Shown here: piece after piece, positions 46,420 to 55,832 of the stretch
How the letters are laid out: each line of letters begins with the position of its first letter
How positions within the stretch are numbered: position 1 is the stretch's first letter
DNA from: Parasphingopyxis sp.
GTDB taxonomy: Bacteria > Pseudomonadota > Alphaproteobacteria > Sphingomonadales > Sphingomonadaceae
NCBI RefSeq assembly: GCF_028279465.1
Contig: NZ_JANQNS010000006.1
Location: forward strand, 1-64,000
Length of the DNA: 64,000 nt
Reading direction: 5' to 3'
Translations under genes and position numbers: made by a program
Notes under the pieces: generated by a model
Databases searched by the model: none
What the model saw: only the letters and a program-made list of their open reading frames with translations
What the model was told of the DNA's origin: nothing

Positions 46420-47772
46420 TCAGTCCCGCCGGTGTCGGACCAGAGGTAGCCCGTTTTCGGGCTTGAGCGTCACCGTGCCGACCGGGCGGACGGTATGGCC
46501 GGGCGCGGGCGCGAAGCGCCACGCGGCCAGCCAGTGCGCAAGGATCGTCAGCGCTTCGACGATCGAAAAGCGCATGCCGACACAGATGCGCGACCCCGCG
46601 CCGAACGGGATATATTGGAAGCGATGCTGCTCGGCCTTGGCTTCCGGCAGGAAGCGGTCGGCGTCGAACATGTCCGGATCGTCCCACAACGCCTTGTGGC
46701 GATGCAGCACCCAGGGCCAGATCGAAATGATATCGCCGGGTTCGACCCTGGTGCCGCTCAATTCGTCCTCCCCGATCGCCTGGCGATCGAAGCGCGGAAC
46801 GGGCGGGTAGAGGCGCAGCGTCTCGTCGAGTACGCGGCGGAGCAATGGCACCCGGTCCGCGAGAGTCGCCGCATCGTCTTCGGCCAGCGCCGCGCGCACC
46901 TCTTCGGCGACCTGCTCCTGCAGATCGGGTTGGGCGGAGAGCGTGTAGAGCGTCCAGGTCACGGCATTGGCTGTCGTTTCATGCCCGGCCAGATAGAAGG
47001 TCGCGGCATTATCGACGGCGAGCGGCAGGGCTTCCTCGCGGCCGAACTGGTCGATCAGATCGCGGATCAGAGCCCCAAGAAAGTCGTCGCCGCCATCGGG
47101 AAAGCGATCGCGCACGACATCGGCCAAGGTCCGGCGTAAAGCCTTTTGCGCGCGTTGCCCCTCGCGCATCGTCTTGTTCCATGGGAGCGGCGGCAGACCG
47201 AGGATCGCCGTTACACGCACCTCGCCGCCGGCCTTCAGGGACGCGGCGATATTGCGCATCGCTTCGGGCGTTTTGAGCCGCGCATCGCCGCTGAACAGCG
47301 TATCGGCGATGATCGTCATCGTTGTCGCTGTCGCCTCGGCAGCCATATCGCCGGTATCGCCATCGACCCAGTGCGCCGCCTGCACATCCGCCGCTGCGCC
47401 GAAGATCGGCGCGACCGTCTCGACCGCGCCCGGCGTGAAGCTTGCCGCGACGATCCGCCGCTGCTTGCGCCAGAGCTCGCCGTCGGACGAGAGCAGGCCC
47501 CGGCCGATCATCGGCGCGATCAGCTTCTTGACGATATCGGGTTTCGCATAATTGGCGGCATTGCTCTGCAGCACGCGCTGCACGGCATCGGGATCGAGCG
47601 GGATATGGACGGTGAAGCGGAACACCTGCCGCCGGATATGATCGATCTCGAACGCCTTTTCCGACCAGCCATAGACGGAATTGCGCGCCCGCTCGCCGAA
47701 AAAGCCCCGCCAGATCGGCGCCGCTTCCGCCGTGCGCGGCGGATGGGGCGGGATGAACGCGCTGCCCGTCAT
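46420..47772 (-). CDS. Cytochrome P450
   Basis: This 450-residue P450 has the I-helix AGHETT, the K-helix ETLR (VLDETLRLYPP) and the haem loop FGAGSRICVG with its axial Cys. The pattern RKQRRIVAASFTP and the PFGAG loop place it nearer to the eukaryote-like BM3/CYP4-style group than the first P450 in this window (3220-4554). It has no membrane anchor. It is read in the same direction as the ABC-F gene, which starts 43 bases after its stop. The substrate is unknown. Confidence 0.9.
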   Translation of the reverse strand: MTGSAFIPPHPPRTAEAAPIWRGFFGERARNSVYGWSEKAFEIDHIRRQVFRFTVHIPLDPDAVQRVLQSNAANYAKPDIVKKLIAPMIGRGLLSSDGELWRKQRRIVAASFTPGAVETVAPIFGAAADVQAAHWVDGDTGDMAAEATATTMTIIADTLFSGDARLKTPEAMRNIAASLKAGGEVRVTAILGLPPLPWNKTMREGQRAQKALRRTLADVVRDRFPDGGDDFLGALIRDLIDQFGREEALPLAVDNAATFYLAGHETTANAVTWTLYTLSAQPDLQEQVAEEVRAALAEDDAATLADRVPLLRRVLDETLRLYPPVPRFDRQAIGEDELSGTRVEPGDIISIWPWVLHRHKALWDDPDMFDADRFLPEAKAEQHRFQYIPFGAGSRICVGMRFSIVEALTILAHWLAAWRFAPAPGHTVRPVGTVTLKPENGLPLVRHRRD

Positions 47773-47915
47773 CCCGATCGCGCGGCGGAGAATTGGCTAA
47801 CCATGACAAAAGCTTAATTGGCGCGCGCGCCCGCCTCAAGCCTGTCTCTCTGCACAGGCGAACAAATTTCGCCGCGCAGCACATTATCCGTTGACCGATC
47901 CAAAAGCCGGCTCTA

Positions 47916-47943
47916 GATAATATTGCGAATCACTCGCATTATC
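47916..47943. promoter_or_regulatory. Fur-like iron box
   Basis: The interval holds an inverted repeat, GATAAT with ATTATC at its ends (47916-47921 and 47938-47943), enclosing TGCGAATCACTCGCA, itself a palindrome. It lies about 30 bases before the haem receptor gene, the usual place for iron repression. It resembles Fur or Irr sites but not exactly. Confidence 0.6.
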
Positions 47944-47970
47944 ATCTGTGTGGCCTGTAGGGGGAATTGA

Positions 47971-50178
47971 GTGTATCGGACCATATTGCTGTCTTCTGCG
48001 GTCATAGCTGCCGCTTCCTTATACAGCTCTCCGGCGAACGCCTCCGGAACGGCGGATGCTACAGCCAGCCGCCCCGTCATCACCGTTACCGCGACGCGCC
48101 AGCCACTGCTGACCAGCGAAGTTCCGGTCAGCGTCACGGTGGTCGATGACGAAGAGATTGCCGACCTGCTCGCCACCGATATCCGCGATATCCTGCGCTT
48201 CGAACCGGGCGTGACTGTGCGCCGTGCACCGGCGCGGTTCGGCGCGGCCCTCGGCTCTACGGGCCGGGATGGCAATGCCGACATCAATATTCGCGGGATC
48301 GGCGGCAATCGCGTGCTGATCCAGGTCGACGGTATTCGCGCGCCCAACGGTTTCTCCTTCGGCGCACAGGCGGCCGGGCGTGGCGACTATGTCGATATCG
48401 GCGTCGTCAAATCGCTCGAAGTGCTGCGCGGCCCCGGCTCGGCGCTGTACGGATCGGACGGTCTGGCGGGCGTTGTCAGCTTCATCACATCGGACCCCGA
48501 AGACTTTCTGGAAGGCGACAATGATATCGCCGGTCTCGGGCGCTTTACCTATGATTCGGCGAGCGACGAGTTTTCCGAGACCGCGATCCTTGCGGGCCGC
48601 GCGGGCAACATATCCGCGATGATCGCCTATACACGCCGCGACGGCGAGGAGTTGGACAATGAGGGCGATGTCGGCGGCACCGGCCAGACGCGCACCTTGC
48701 CCAATCCTCAGGATACGAGTTCCGATGCGCTGCTCGGCAAGATCGTCTTCGCGGCATCGCCAGAACATACGATCCGGCTGACCGGCGAATATCTCGACAG
48801 CTTCGTATTCAGCGATGTGCTGAGCGGCCGCGTCACCTCCTTCTTCACCGGCGCGACGACCGACAGCCTGACGGCGCGCGACACCATCGAACGCACGCGC
48901 GTGAGCCTCGACTGGCGCTACCAGGGCGAAGGCACATTCGAATATGCGCAGATCGCACTCTATTGGCAGGATGGCGAGAACCGGCAATTTGCCGATGAGG
49001 ATCGCAGCGGACCGACCAACCCGCCCGACCGGGAGCGGCTCAACACGTTCAACAACGAAGTCTATGGCGCGCATGCCGAGGCCAGATTGGCCTTTGGACA
49101 TGGCGATGTCCGGCAACGCATCGTATTTGGCGGCGATATCTCCGTGACCAACCAGACCGGTTTGCGCGACGGCGATGTGCCGCCGATCGGCGAGACATTT
49201 CCGAGCGCGGCCTTTCCCGAAACCGATTTCACGCTTGGCGGCCTGTTCCTCGGTGGTGAATTCGAACTGGGCCCTGTCACCTTCTTCCCGGCCGCGCGCT
49301 TCGATTTTTACGATCTCAACGTCGATCCCGATCCGTTGCTGCCGACCTTCACGCCCGAAGGCCAAAGCGGTTCGCGCTTCACGCCGCGGATCGGCGCGGT
49401 CGTCGATATGGGCTCGGGCTTCAGCATTTATGCCAATTACGCGCAGGGCTTCCGCGCGCCCGAACCGAGCCAGGTTAATCAGTTCTTCGAAAATTTCATC
49501 TTCGGCTATACCTCGCTCCCCAATCCCGACCTCGATCCCGAAACCAGTGAGACCTGGGAAGGCGGCGTGCGCTATACCGGCGACATTTTCTCGGCTTCGC
49601 TGACCGGCTTTATCGGCCGCTATGACGATTTCATCAGCCAGGAAGTCGTATCCGGAACCTTCAGCCCCGGCGATCCCGGCGTCTTCCAGTTCATCAATCT
49701 CGAAGAGGTCGATATCGAAGGCATCGAAGGCCGCTTCTCGTTCGATTTTCCGGGCGGCTTCGACATCGATGGGAGCTTCGCCTGGGCGACGGGCGACGTG
49801 ATCCAGCCAGACGGCTCGTCCGCCCCGCTCTCGACGATCAACCCACTTGAAATCGTGCTCGGCGCGGGCTGGCGCGATCCCAACAATCGCTTCGGCGCAC
49901 AGGCCATTATGACCTTCGCCGCGCGCAAGGATCTTGAGGATACGATCGGTGTCTGCACAACGGAATGCTTCCGGCCCGCAAGCTTCACGGTGTTCGACGC
50001 AACGGCATTTTGGCGGATCACCGACAATTTCACGCTGCGCGCAGGCCTGTTCAACATTTTCGATACGAAATATGCTTGGTGGGCGGACGTACGTGGACTC
50101 GGCGTGAACGCACCGGACACCGACGCCTTCACCCAACCCGGCCGCAATGTGCGCGTCTCGCTGAGCGCGCGCTTCTAG
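47971..50178 (+). CDS. TonB-dependent haemoglobin/transferrin/lactoferrin-type receptor
   Basis: This 735-residue receptor starts at a GTG with AGGGGG upstream. A signal peptide (near ANAS) and a TonB box (PVITVTATR) precede the plug, which has GNADINIRGIGGNRVLIQVDG, and the barrel ends in LSARF. The pattern matches the TonB-hemoglobin receptor family. A Fur-like box lies upstream and a DUF6607 gene, a regular companion of haem receptors, follows. It takes up haem or haem-protein iron under iron limitation. Confidence 0.9.
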   Translation: MYRTILLSSAVIAAASLYSSPANASGTADATASRPVITVTATRQPLLTSEVPVSVTVVDDEEIADLLATDIRDILRFEPGVTVRRAPARFGAALGSTGRDGNADINIRGIGGNRVLIQVDGIRAPNGFSFGAQAAGRGDYVDIGVVKSLEVLRGPGSALYGSDGLAGVVSFITSDPEDFLEGDNDIAGLGRFTYDSASDEFSETAILAGRAGNISAMIAYTRRDGEELDNEGDVGGTGQTRTLPNPQDTSSDALLGKIVFAASPEHTIRLTGEYLDSFVFSDVLSGRVTSFFTGATTDSLTARDTIERTRVSLDWRYQGEGTFEYAQIALYWQDGENRQFADEDRSGPTNPPDRERLNTFNNEVYGAHAEARLAFGHGDVRQRIVFGGDISVTNQTGLRDGDVPPIGETFPSAAFPETDFTLGGLFLGGEFELGPVTFFPAARFDFYDLNVDPDPLLPTFTPEGQSGSRFTPRIGAVVDMGSGFSIYANYAQGFRAPEPSQVNQFFENFIFGYTSLPNPDLDPETSETWEGGVRYTGDIFSASLTGFIGRYDDFISQEVVSGTFSPGDPGVFQFINLEEVDIEGIEGRFSFDFPGGFDIDGSFAWATGDVIQPDGSSAPLSTINPLEIVLGAGWRDPNNRFGAQAIMTFAARKDLEDTIGVCTTECFRPASFTVFDATAFWRITDNFTLRAGLFNIFDTKYAWWADVRGLGVNAPDTDAFTQPGRNVRVSLSARF

Positions 50179-50243
50179 GCCCTAAGAGTTTGACCATGAC
50201 GGCCCCTATGAGGAGGGGCCGAAACCACAGAAGGAAGAAGACC

Positions 50244-51227
50244 ATGACCACATCCCGTTTCACAGCCATGCTGATGGCCGGCGCCATGCTGACCGTCGCG
50301 CCGCTTGCGCCCGTTGCCGCAGAAGTCGACACCGCCGCAATGAGCGCCGAAGAGCGCGCCGATTTCGAAGCCGCACGCGCCGCGATTCTCGGCATGGCCG
50401 GCGACTATCGCGTCAGTTTCGATATGCGCGAAACGACGAGCTGGCATGCAGACTACACACCGCTCGAGGAGAAAATGTCGGGCGGCTTCGAGAGCGTGCG
50501 CATTCTCGAAGACACGGGCGATCATATCATACTCCAGCATCTGCTGATTGTCGGCAGCTCTGACAATCCGATGGTCGTCAAGCATTGGCGGCAGGACTGG
50601 ACCTATGAACCCGCCGATTATCTCTCCTATGCCGGCAATGGCCGCTGGGACCTCGTCGCCGTGCCCGAAGGGGAGCGTGAGGGCGTTTGGTCACAGACCG
50701 TCTGGCAGGTCGATGATTCGCCGCGCTATGGCGGCATCGGCCATTGGACATCCGAGGGCGGTGTCCCGCGCTGGGAATCGAACTGGAGCTGGCGGCCGCT
50801 CGCCCGGCGCGATGCCATCCGCGATCCGATCTATGACCGCTATCTCGCGATCAACCGTCATTCGCCCGCGCCGGTCGGCTGGATCCACTGGCAGGATAAT
50901 CTCAAAATGGGCGAGGAAGATGGCGAGACCTTCCCGGTCGTTCAGGAGATAGTGCTCAACACCTACGCCAAGACCGAGGATTACGATCCCGCGCCTGCTG
51001 ACAGTTATTGGGCGAACACGGAGACCTATTGGGCCGCCGTGCGCCAGGCCTGGGACGAGGCGATCCGCGCCGATAACGGTATCACGCTGACCGAGGAGCC
51101 CAATATGGGCAATACGCATGCCGCGACGCTCTACGGCCTCGGCGACGCAATCAACGCCGGCGATCAGGATGAGGCCGAGGCGATCGCGGAAGCCCGGGCG
51201 CTGATCCTCGGCGGCAGCGGCGACTAG
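50244..51227 (+). CDS. DUF6607 family secreted protein
   Basis: The true start at 50244 gives 327 residues with a ribosome site and a signal peptide ending near VAAE. The mature protein matches DUF6607: GDYRVSFDMRETTSW, HWRQDWTYEP and WRPLARRDAIRDPIYDRY. The family often lies next to haem or TonB receptor genes and is supposed to help haem handling in the periplasm, but no activity is proven. It forms an operon with the receptor gene, 65 bases upstream. Confidence 0.82.
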   Translation: MTTSRFTAMLMAGAMLTVAPLAPVAAEVDTAAMSAEERADFEAARAAILGMAGDYRVSFDMRETTSWHADYTPLEEKMSGGFESVRILEDTGDHIILQHLLIVGSSDNPMVVKHWRQDWTYEPADYLSYAGNGRWDLVAVPEGEREGVWSQTVWQVDDSPRYGGIGHWTSEGGVPRWESNWSWRPLARRDAIRDPIYDRYLAINRHSPAPVGWIHWQDNLKMGEEDGETFPVVQEIVLNTYAKTEDYDPAPADSYWANTETYWAAVRQAWDEAIRADNGITLTEEPNMGNTHAATLYGLGDAINAGDQDEAEAIAEARALILGGSGD

Positions 51228-51241
51228 GCCGCCAGACAGAA

Positions 51242-51273
51242 TTGCGCCGCCATTCCTCACACAGGCGGCGCAA
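51242..51273 (+). terminator. Hairpin after the DUF6607 gene
   Basis: TTGCGCCGCC pairs perfectly with GGCGGCGCAA, beginning 15 bases after the stop. No T tract follows, so it may protect the mRNA end rather than stop transcription. Confidence 0.5.
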
Positions 51274-51336
51274 GGGGCCGGTCCCCCATTCCCAGCTCTC
51301 CGAAGGGCGTCTGCGGGAAATATAACCGGCTCAATG

Positions 51337-51376
51337 GGGCGCTTCGCGGATCGTGGTCCCGCGAAGCGCCCTTTTT
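51337..51376 (+). terminator. Strong Rho-independent terminator of the haem operon
   Basis: A perfect 13-bp stem GGGCGCTTCGCGG with CCGCGAAGCGCCC is followed by five T bases, the clearest terminator in the window. Confidence 0.9.
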
Positions 51377-51482
51377 CGGCAGCACGGCCTGTTGAACCCG
51401 TTGTGCTGCGGCATAGTTGCAACAGTTTTTCCTGAACCAGAGCCAGTTCGGTTATTCACCAGTTGTTCAATGCCCCCGGTCT

Positions 51483-51806
51483 ATGCCAGCCATTATGGCA
51501 ATGGGAATCCGTCTTGCTTTAGCGCTCGGAGTCGCGGCGATGATCGCTGCGCCCATGCCAGCGCATGCCCAGCAGCGCAGCGAGCAGGACATGGTGTTCG
51601 AGAACCGCCAGCAGGGCCGCGCCATGCCCCTGCGCGTCATCGAACGCCGCGTCGTCACGCAGATGCGCGGCTATGACTATCTGGGCAACCCTATTTATTT
51701 TGAGCGCAGCAACACCTATCGCATGACCTTTATGCGGGACGGTCAGGTCATTCGCGTTGAAGTGGATGCCGGATCGGGCCGGATACGGAACCGAAGCGAT
51801 AGGTAA
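51483..51806 (+). CDS. Small secreted protein linked to two-component genes (PepSY-like)
   Basis: The ATG at 51483 gives 107 residues; two more ATGs follow within seven codons. A signal peptide ends near PAHAQ. The short mature part (RVIERRVVTQMRGYDYLGNPIYFERSNTYRMTFMRDG) resembles the PepSY-like proteins that precede PhoP/PhoQ-type genes and may act on their sensor. It is six bases before the response regulator gene and in the same transcript. The family assignment is tentative. Confidence 0.6.
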   Translation: MPAIMAMGIRLALALGVAAMIAAPMPAHAQQRSEQDMVFENRQQGRAMPLRVIERRVVTQMRGYDYLGNPIYFERSNTYRMTFMRDGQVIRVEVDAGSGRIRNRSDR

Positions 51807-51812
51807 AGAACC

Positions 51813-52490
51813 ATGCGCGTACTGATTGTCGAAGACGAACCGACTTTGGGGCGGCAGCTCCGCGCGACGCTCGAAGGCGCGGGCTATGCTGTCGATCTCG
51901 CCACCGATGGCGAGGACGGGCATTTTCTCGGAAGCACTGAAAGCTATGACGCTATCGTGCTCGATCTCGGCCTGCCCGAGATCGACGGGCTGACCGTGCT
52001 CGATCGCTGGCGCAAGGAAGATATTACGATACCCGTGCTGGTGCTCACGGCGCGGGACTCATGGTCCGACAAGGTCGCCGGGCTCGATGCCGGGGCCGAT
52101 GATTATCTGGCGAAACCGTTCCAGACCGAAGAGTTGATCGCGCGGCTGCGTGCGCTGATCCGCCGTGCATCCGGCAACGCGTCGAGCGAGCTCGTCGCCG
52201 GCGATGTCCGCCTCGACACCCGCTCGGGCAAGGTGACGCTGGACGGCGAGCCGGTGAAGCTGACCGCGCAGGAATATAAACTGCTCAGCTACCTCATGCA
52301 CCATAAGGGCAAGGTGGTCAGCCGGACCGAGTTGATCGAACATATCTACGACCAGGATTTCGACCGCGACTCCAACACGATCGAAGTGTTCGTCACACGC
52401 ATCCGCAAGAAGCTCGGCGCCGAGGTGATAACGACGATCCGGGGGCTGGGCTACAGCCTCGAAGACCCGAGCGAGCGGCGAGCTGAATAG
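51813..52490 (+). CDS. OmpR/PhoP-family response regulator
   Basis: This 225-residue regulator has a receiver domain with phosphoacceptor D51 (VLDLGLPEIDG), the switch Thr in VLTARDSW and Lys in DDYLAKPF, and a C-terminal winged helix (LTAQEYKLLSYLMHHKGKVVSRTELIEHIYDQD). It is likely phosphorylated by the downstream sensor kinase. A palindromic element begins at the base after its stop codon and separates it from the kinase gene. Confidence 0.95.
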   Translation: MRVLIVEDEPTLGRQLRATLEGAGYAVDLATDGEDGHFLGSTESYDAIVLDLGLPEIDGLTVLDRWRKEDITIPVLVLTARDSWSDKVAGLDAGADDYLAKPFQTEELIARLRALIRRASGNASSELVAGDVRLDTRSGKVTLDGEPVKLTAQEYKLLSYLMHHKGKVVSRTELIEHIYDQDFDRDSNTIEVFVTRIRKKLGAEVITTIRGLGYSLEDPSERRAE

Positions 52491-52629
52491 TTTGTCAGAC
52501 TCAACCTAGCGGTTGAGCGCCGCACCAGCCCTCTCCCCCTCCCGACCTCCCATTGAGTGTATCCTGTTGGGAGGTCGGGAGGGGGAGAGGGCTGGTGCGG
52601 CGAACTTCCGACAGGAAGTTTCTGACCAA
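52491..52629. repeat. Palindromic element, copy A, between regulator and kinase genes
   Basis: The left end TTTGTCAGA starts on the base after the regulator's stop, and the right end TCTGACCAA differs from an exact inverse by one base. A perfect 34-bp inverted repeat (52519-52552 and 52568-52601) encloses a 15-nt loop. Small hairpins flank it: CTCAACC/GGTTGAG on the left and AACTTCC/GGAAGTT on the right, each around four bases. No protein is encoded. Copy B is at 63233. It could be a miniature mobile element or a structured RNA spacer. Confidence 0.85.
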
Positions 52630-52682
52630 CCAAAACCGCTCTTCGACAAGTCCGGCGCGAAAGGTGTAGTAAGCTCGCGAAT

Positions 52683-54113
52683 ATGGACCAGCCGACGAAA
52701 CATCTTCGCAGAGCGAGCGCCAGCATAGACGCGGCGCGCAAGGGTGGTTCGCTGACCCGGCGCATGATCGGCATCGCCTCGATCTGGATCGTCGTGCTGC
52801 TCGCGATCGGGGGCTTCGCGCTGGACCGGGTGCTGAGCCAGGCCTTCACACGCAATTTCGACGCCCGCCTCGAATATGTGCTCTCCGCGATGATCGTTTC
52901 GGCCGAGCTCGATCCGGATGGCGAGGTCCGCTTTATCCGCCAGCCCGCCGATCAACGCTTCCTCGAACCCTATTCGGGCTTCTACTGGCAGGTATCGGGC
53001 GGCGGGCGCGAACCGTTCCGCTCGCGCTCGCTCTGGGATCGTGCCCTGCCGGTCGGCGAGCCGCATAACGATTTCGAAATCCACAGCTATAACGAGGACG
53101 AGTGGATCGAAGGGCCGCTGCGTATCTTGGAGCGCGATGCGATACTGCCCGAAAGCGATACGCCGTTCCGCTTCCAGGTCGCCTCGTCGCGCGCCGTGCT
53201 CGACGAGCAGATCGCGGAATTGCGGCGCACGCTCGTCCGGTCTTTCGCCCTGCTCGGTCTCGGCCTGATCGCGCTCGCGGCCTTGCAGGCAACCTATGGC
53301 CTCTGGCCGCTCCGGCGGGTGCGCGAGGCGATCACCGATGTCCGCACCGGGCGGCAGGCTCGCGTCGACGAAACGCTGCCGCGTGAGATCGAGCCGCTCG
53401 TCGTCGAACTCAATAACCTGCTCGACCATAATGAGCGCCAGGCCGAGGAAGCGCGGCGCCATGCCGGCAATCTCGCCCATGCGCTGAAAACCCCGCTTAC
53501 CGTGATCCAGAACGAGGCCGAGGCGCAGGATGCCGACCTGCCCGATACGGTGATCCGCGAAGCACGCGTGATGCGGCGGCAGGTCGATCACCATCTGGCG
53601 CGCGCCCGGGCCGTGGGGCGACGCGGCGCCGGCCAGTCGCGCAGCCCGGTCTGGCAGGCGCTCCAATCCGTCGAGCGCGCGGTGCGCCACCTGCACGACG
53701 ATGTGACGATCGATATCGCCGGGGCGCAGGATGCGATCGTCGCCGTCGAGCGGCAGGATCTCGATGAACTGCTCGGTAATCTGATGGAGAATGCCGCGAA
53801 ATATGGCGGCGGACGCGTATTCGTGACGGTCGAAAAGCGTGCGCGTCAGGCCGAATCCGTGCCCGATTTCGTCGATATCCTGATCGAGGATGACGGGCCC
53901 GGCATTCCCGAGGCCGAACGTGACGCGATCTTCGGCCGTGGCGCGCGGCTCGATACGAACCAGCCCGGCACGGGCCTTGGCCTCGCCATCGTCAGCGATG
54001 TGGCCGAAATCTATGGCGGCGCGGTGGCCCTGGAGGAAAGCGAAGATCTGGGTGGTCTGCTGGTGCGGCTCAGCCTGCCGGCCGCCGAAAGCGCGCCGCC
54101 CGAGATCGTCTGA
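52683..54113 (+). CDS. Sensor histidine kinase
   Basis: This 476-residue kinase has an N-terminal helix (about 30-50), a periplasmic sensor of about 130 residues, a second helix (about 185-205), a HAMP-like linker and the kinase core. The phosphoacceptor is H266 in AGNLAHALKTPLTVI. The N box is GNLMENAAKYGG, and DDGPGI and GTGLGLAIV are the ATP motifs. It pairs with the response regulator upstream, from which the palindromic element separates it. The arrangement recalls PhoP/PhoQ, though the sensed signal is unknown. Confidence 0.92.
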   Translation: MDQPTKHLRRASASIDAARKGGSLTRRMIGIASIWIVVLLAIGGFALDRVLSQAFTRNFDARLEYVLSAMIVSAELDPDGEVRFIRQPADQRFLEPYSGFYWQVSGGGREPFRSRSLWDRALPVGEPHNDFEIHSYNEDEWIEGPLRILERDAILPESDTPFRFQVASSRAVLDEQIAELRRTLVRSFALLGLGLIALAALQATYGLWPLRRVREAITDVRTGRQARVDETLPREIEPLVVELNNLLDHNERQAEEARRHAGNLAHALKTPLTVIQNEAEAQDADLPDTVIREARVMRRQVDHHLARARAVGRRGAGQSRSPVWQALQSVERAVRHLHDDVTIDIAGAQDAIVAVERQDLDELLGNLMENAAKYGGGRVFVTVEKRARQAESVPDFVDILIEDDGPGIPEAERDAIFGRGARLDTNQPGTGLGLAIVSDVAEIYGGAVALEESEDLGGLLVRLSLPAAESAPPEIV

Positions 54114-54136
54114 ATCGCGCCGGATCGAGAGGGGCG

Positions 54137-55381
54137 ATGGCGCGCGCATATGAAATCGGCATAGCGGGATGCGGTCCGGGCGGATTGGCGGCGGCGCTGT
54201 TCCTGCACAGGCTCGGCCATCGCATCACCCTGTTCGAACGGTTCGAGGAACCGCGCCCGGTCGGCTCCGGCTTGCTTGTGCAACCGAGCGGCCTCGAGGT
54301 GCTCGAAACGCTCGGCCTGGCCGCACCTATTCGCGAACGCGGCGCGCGCATCGATTTCCTCAAAGGCACCTCCATCCCCTCCGGCAAGCGCGCGCTCGAT
54401 GTCCGCTATGGGGCGCTGCGCGGTGACGCCTGCGCCTATGGCGTGCACCGCGCACTGCTGTTCGGAACGCTGTACGATGCGGTACGCGCCGAAGGCATTG
54501 CGATCGAAACGGGCCGCACCGTCACGGCTGTCGATATCGACACAGGCGGCGGACGGTTCGACTTTGCCGACGGCGCAACGTCCGCCCGGTTCGATTGTCT
54601 GATCGATGCGCTCGGCGCGCGTACCCCGCTGGCCCCGCCATCGGGCCGCGATCTTGCCTATGGCGCCTTATGGGCAACGCTGGATTGGCCGCATGACGTG
54701 AGCTTTCTCGACGATGCGCTCGACCAGCGCTATCGCCGCGCGCATGAGATGGTCGGCGTCATGCCGATCGGCCTCCGGCCTTCGAACGACAAGCAGGGCG
54801 CGGCTTTCTTCTGGAGCGTGCGCGCTGATCAGATCGAGGCGTTGCACGCAGGCGGGACAGCCAAATGGCGCGATACCGTGCTGGCGCTCTGGCCCGAAAC
54901 CGCCCCGCTGCTGGATCAGATCGCCGACACGCGCGACATGGTCTTCGCCCATTATGCACACCGCACCGTTCGCCGACCGGTATCAGCGCGGTTCGCGCAT
55001 CTCGGAGATGCCTGGCATTCGACGAGCCCGCAGCTCGGCCAGGGCGCGAACATGGCGCTGCTCGACGCTGCCGGCCTCGCCTCGGCCTTCCATCGTCATA
55101 CCGATATCGCCGATGCGCTTGCCTATTACGCCTGGCTCCGCACCAACCATATCCAGATCTATCAGGCGCTGAGCTGCGTCTTCACGCCGCTCTATCAGGC
55201 CGGCGACGGCCTCCGCCCTTTCATCCGCGACCAGCTCGTCCACTGGTTCGCCGGCCTCTGGCCCGCCCGCAATCTCGTCGCCGCCATAGTCTCCGGCGGC
55301 ATCGGCTGGCCGCTCAGACCGATGAGGCTGGACGGGTTGGGCAGCCGTAACGCGGCGCCGGTCACAACATCCGGTCCCTGA
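54137..55381 (+). CDS. FAD-dependent aromatic monooxygenase family protein
   Basis: This 414-residue flavoprotein has the Rossmann FAD loop IAGCGPGGLAAALFL, a class A hydroxylase layout with DALGAR, and the second FAD motif GDAWHSTSPQLGQGANMALLDA, as in PF01494 hydroxylases such as UbiH or salicylate hydroxylase. The substrate is not known. It overlaps the DCC-family gene tail by 20 bases on the opposite strand. Confidence 0.88.
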   Translation: MARAYEIGIAGCGPGGLAAALFLHRLGHRITLFERFEEPRPVGSGLLVQPSGLEVLETLGLAAPIRERGARIDFLKGTSIPSGKRALDVRYGALRGDACAYGVHRALLFGTLYDAVRAEGIAIETGRTVTAVDIDTGGGRFDFADGATSARFDCLIDALGARTPLAPPSGRDLAYGALWATLDWPHDVSFLDDALDQRYRRAHEMVGVMPIGLRPSNDKQGAAFFWSVRADQIEALHAGGTAKWRDTVLALWPETAPLLDQIADTRDMVFAHYAHRTVRRPVSARFAHLGDAWHSTSPQLGQGANMALLDAAGLASAFHRHTDIADALAYYAWLRTNHIQIYQALSCVFTPLYQAGDGLRPFIRDQLVHWFAGLWPARNLVAAIVSGGIGWPLRPMRLDGLGSRNAAPVTTSGP

Positions 55382-55814
55382 GCGCGGGATCGGCGATGCC
55401 GCACGCTGCTTTGCGGCCGAAGAGGCGGTAGCGGTGGCGGGCGACGAGATTGTACAGCGCATCGCGGACCGGGCGGGGGATGATCGCAAGCGCCGCGCCG
55501 GCTTTCCATGGCCAGCCGAGGCGCCGGGCGATCTGGGCAACGGCGGTCGAGCGCTGATAGATGCGGCCGTCGGCGATAAGCAGATAGGTCTCGAATGCAT
55601 CGGTCGGCAGGCCGAGATGCCGGTAAAGCGCCTGTCCGATCTCGCCTTGGGCCGGAGTGAGGCGGAAGCGCCGCGCGCGATCGAACCGCAGGATCAGCCG
55701 CATCGAGCGCGAGCAAAGCACGCAATCGCCGTCGAACACGATCAGCGGCTGGCTATCATCGAAATCGGGTACGGCCGGATCGGTGCGCCAGCCATAGATG
55801 TCCGGCGGCGTCAC
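55362..55814 (-). CDS. DCC-family thiol-disulfide protein
   Basis: This 150-residue protein matches the DUF393/DCC family: FDGDCVLCSRSMRLILRFD holds the DxxCxxC motif, and RLTPAQGEIGQALYRHLGL follows. DCC proteins are predicted thiol-disulfide oxidoreductases with a thioredoxin-like core. It ends inside the monooxygenase gene's 3' end and lies 18 bases after the chorismate mutase gene on the same strand, which suggests a two-gene unit. Confidence 0.85.
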   Translation of the reverse strand: MTPPDIYGWRTDPAVPDFDDSQPLIVFDGDCVLCSRSMRLILRFDRARRFRLTPAQGEIGQALYRHLGLPTDAFETYLLIADGRIYQRSTAVAQIARRLGWPWKAGAALAIIPRPVRDALYNLVARHRYRLFGRKAACGIADPALRDRML

Positions 55815-55832
55815 GGAACTAGGGTCCTGACC

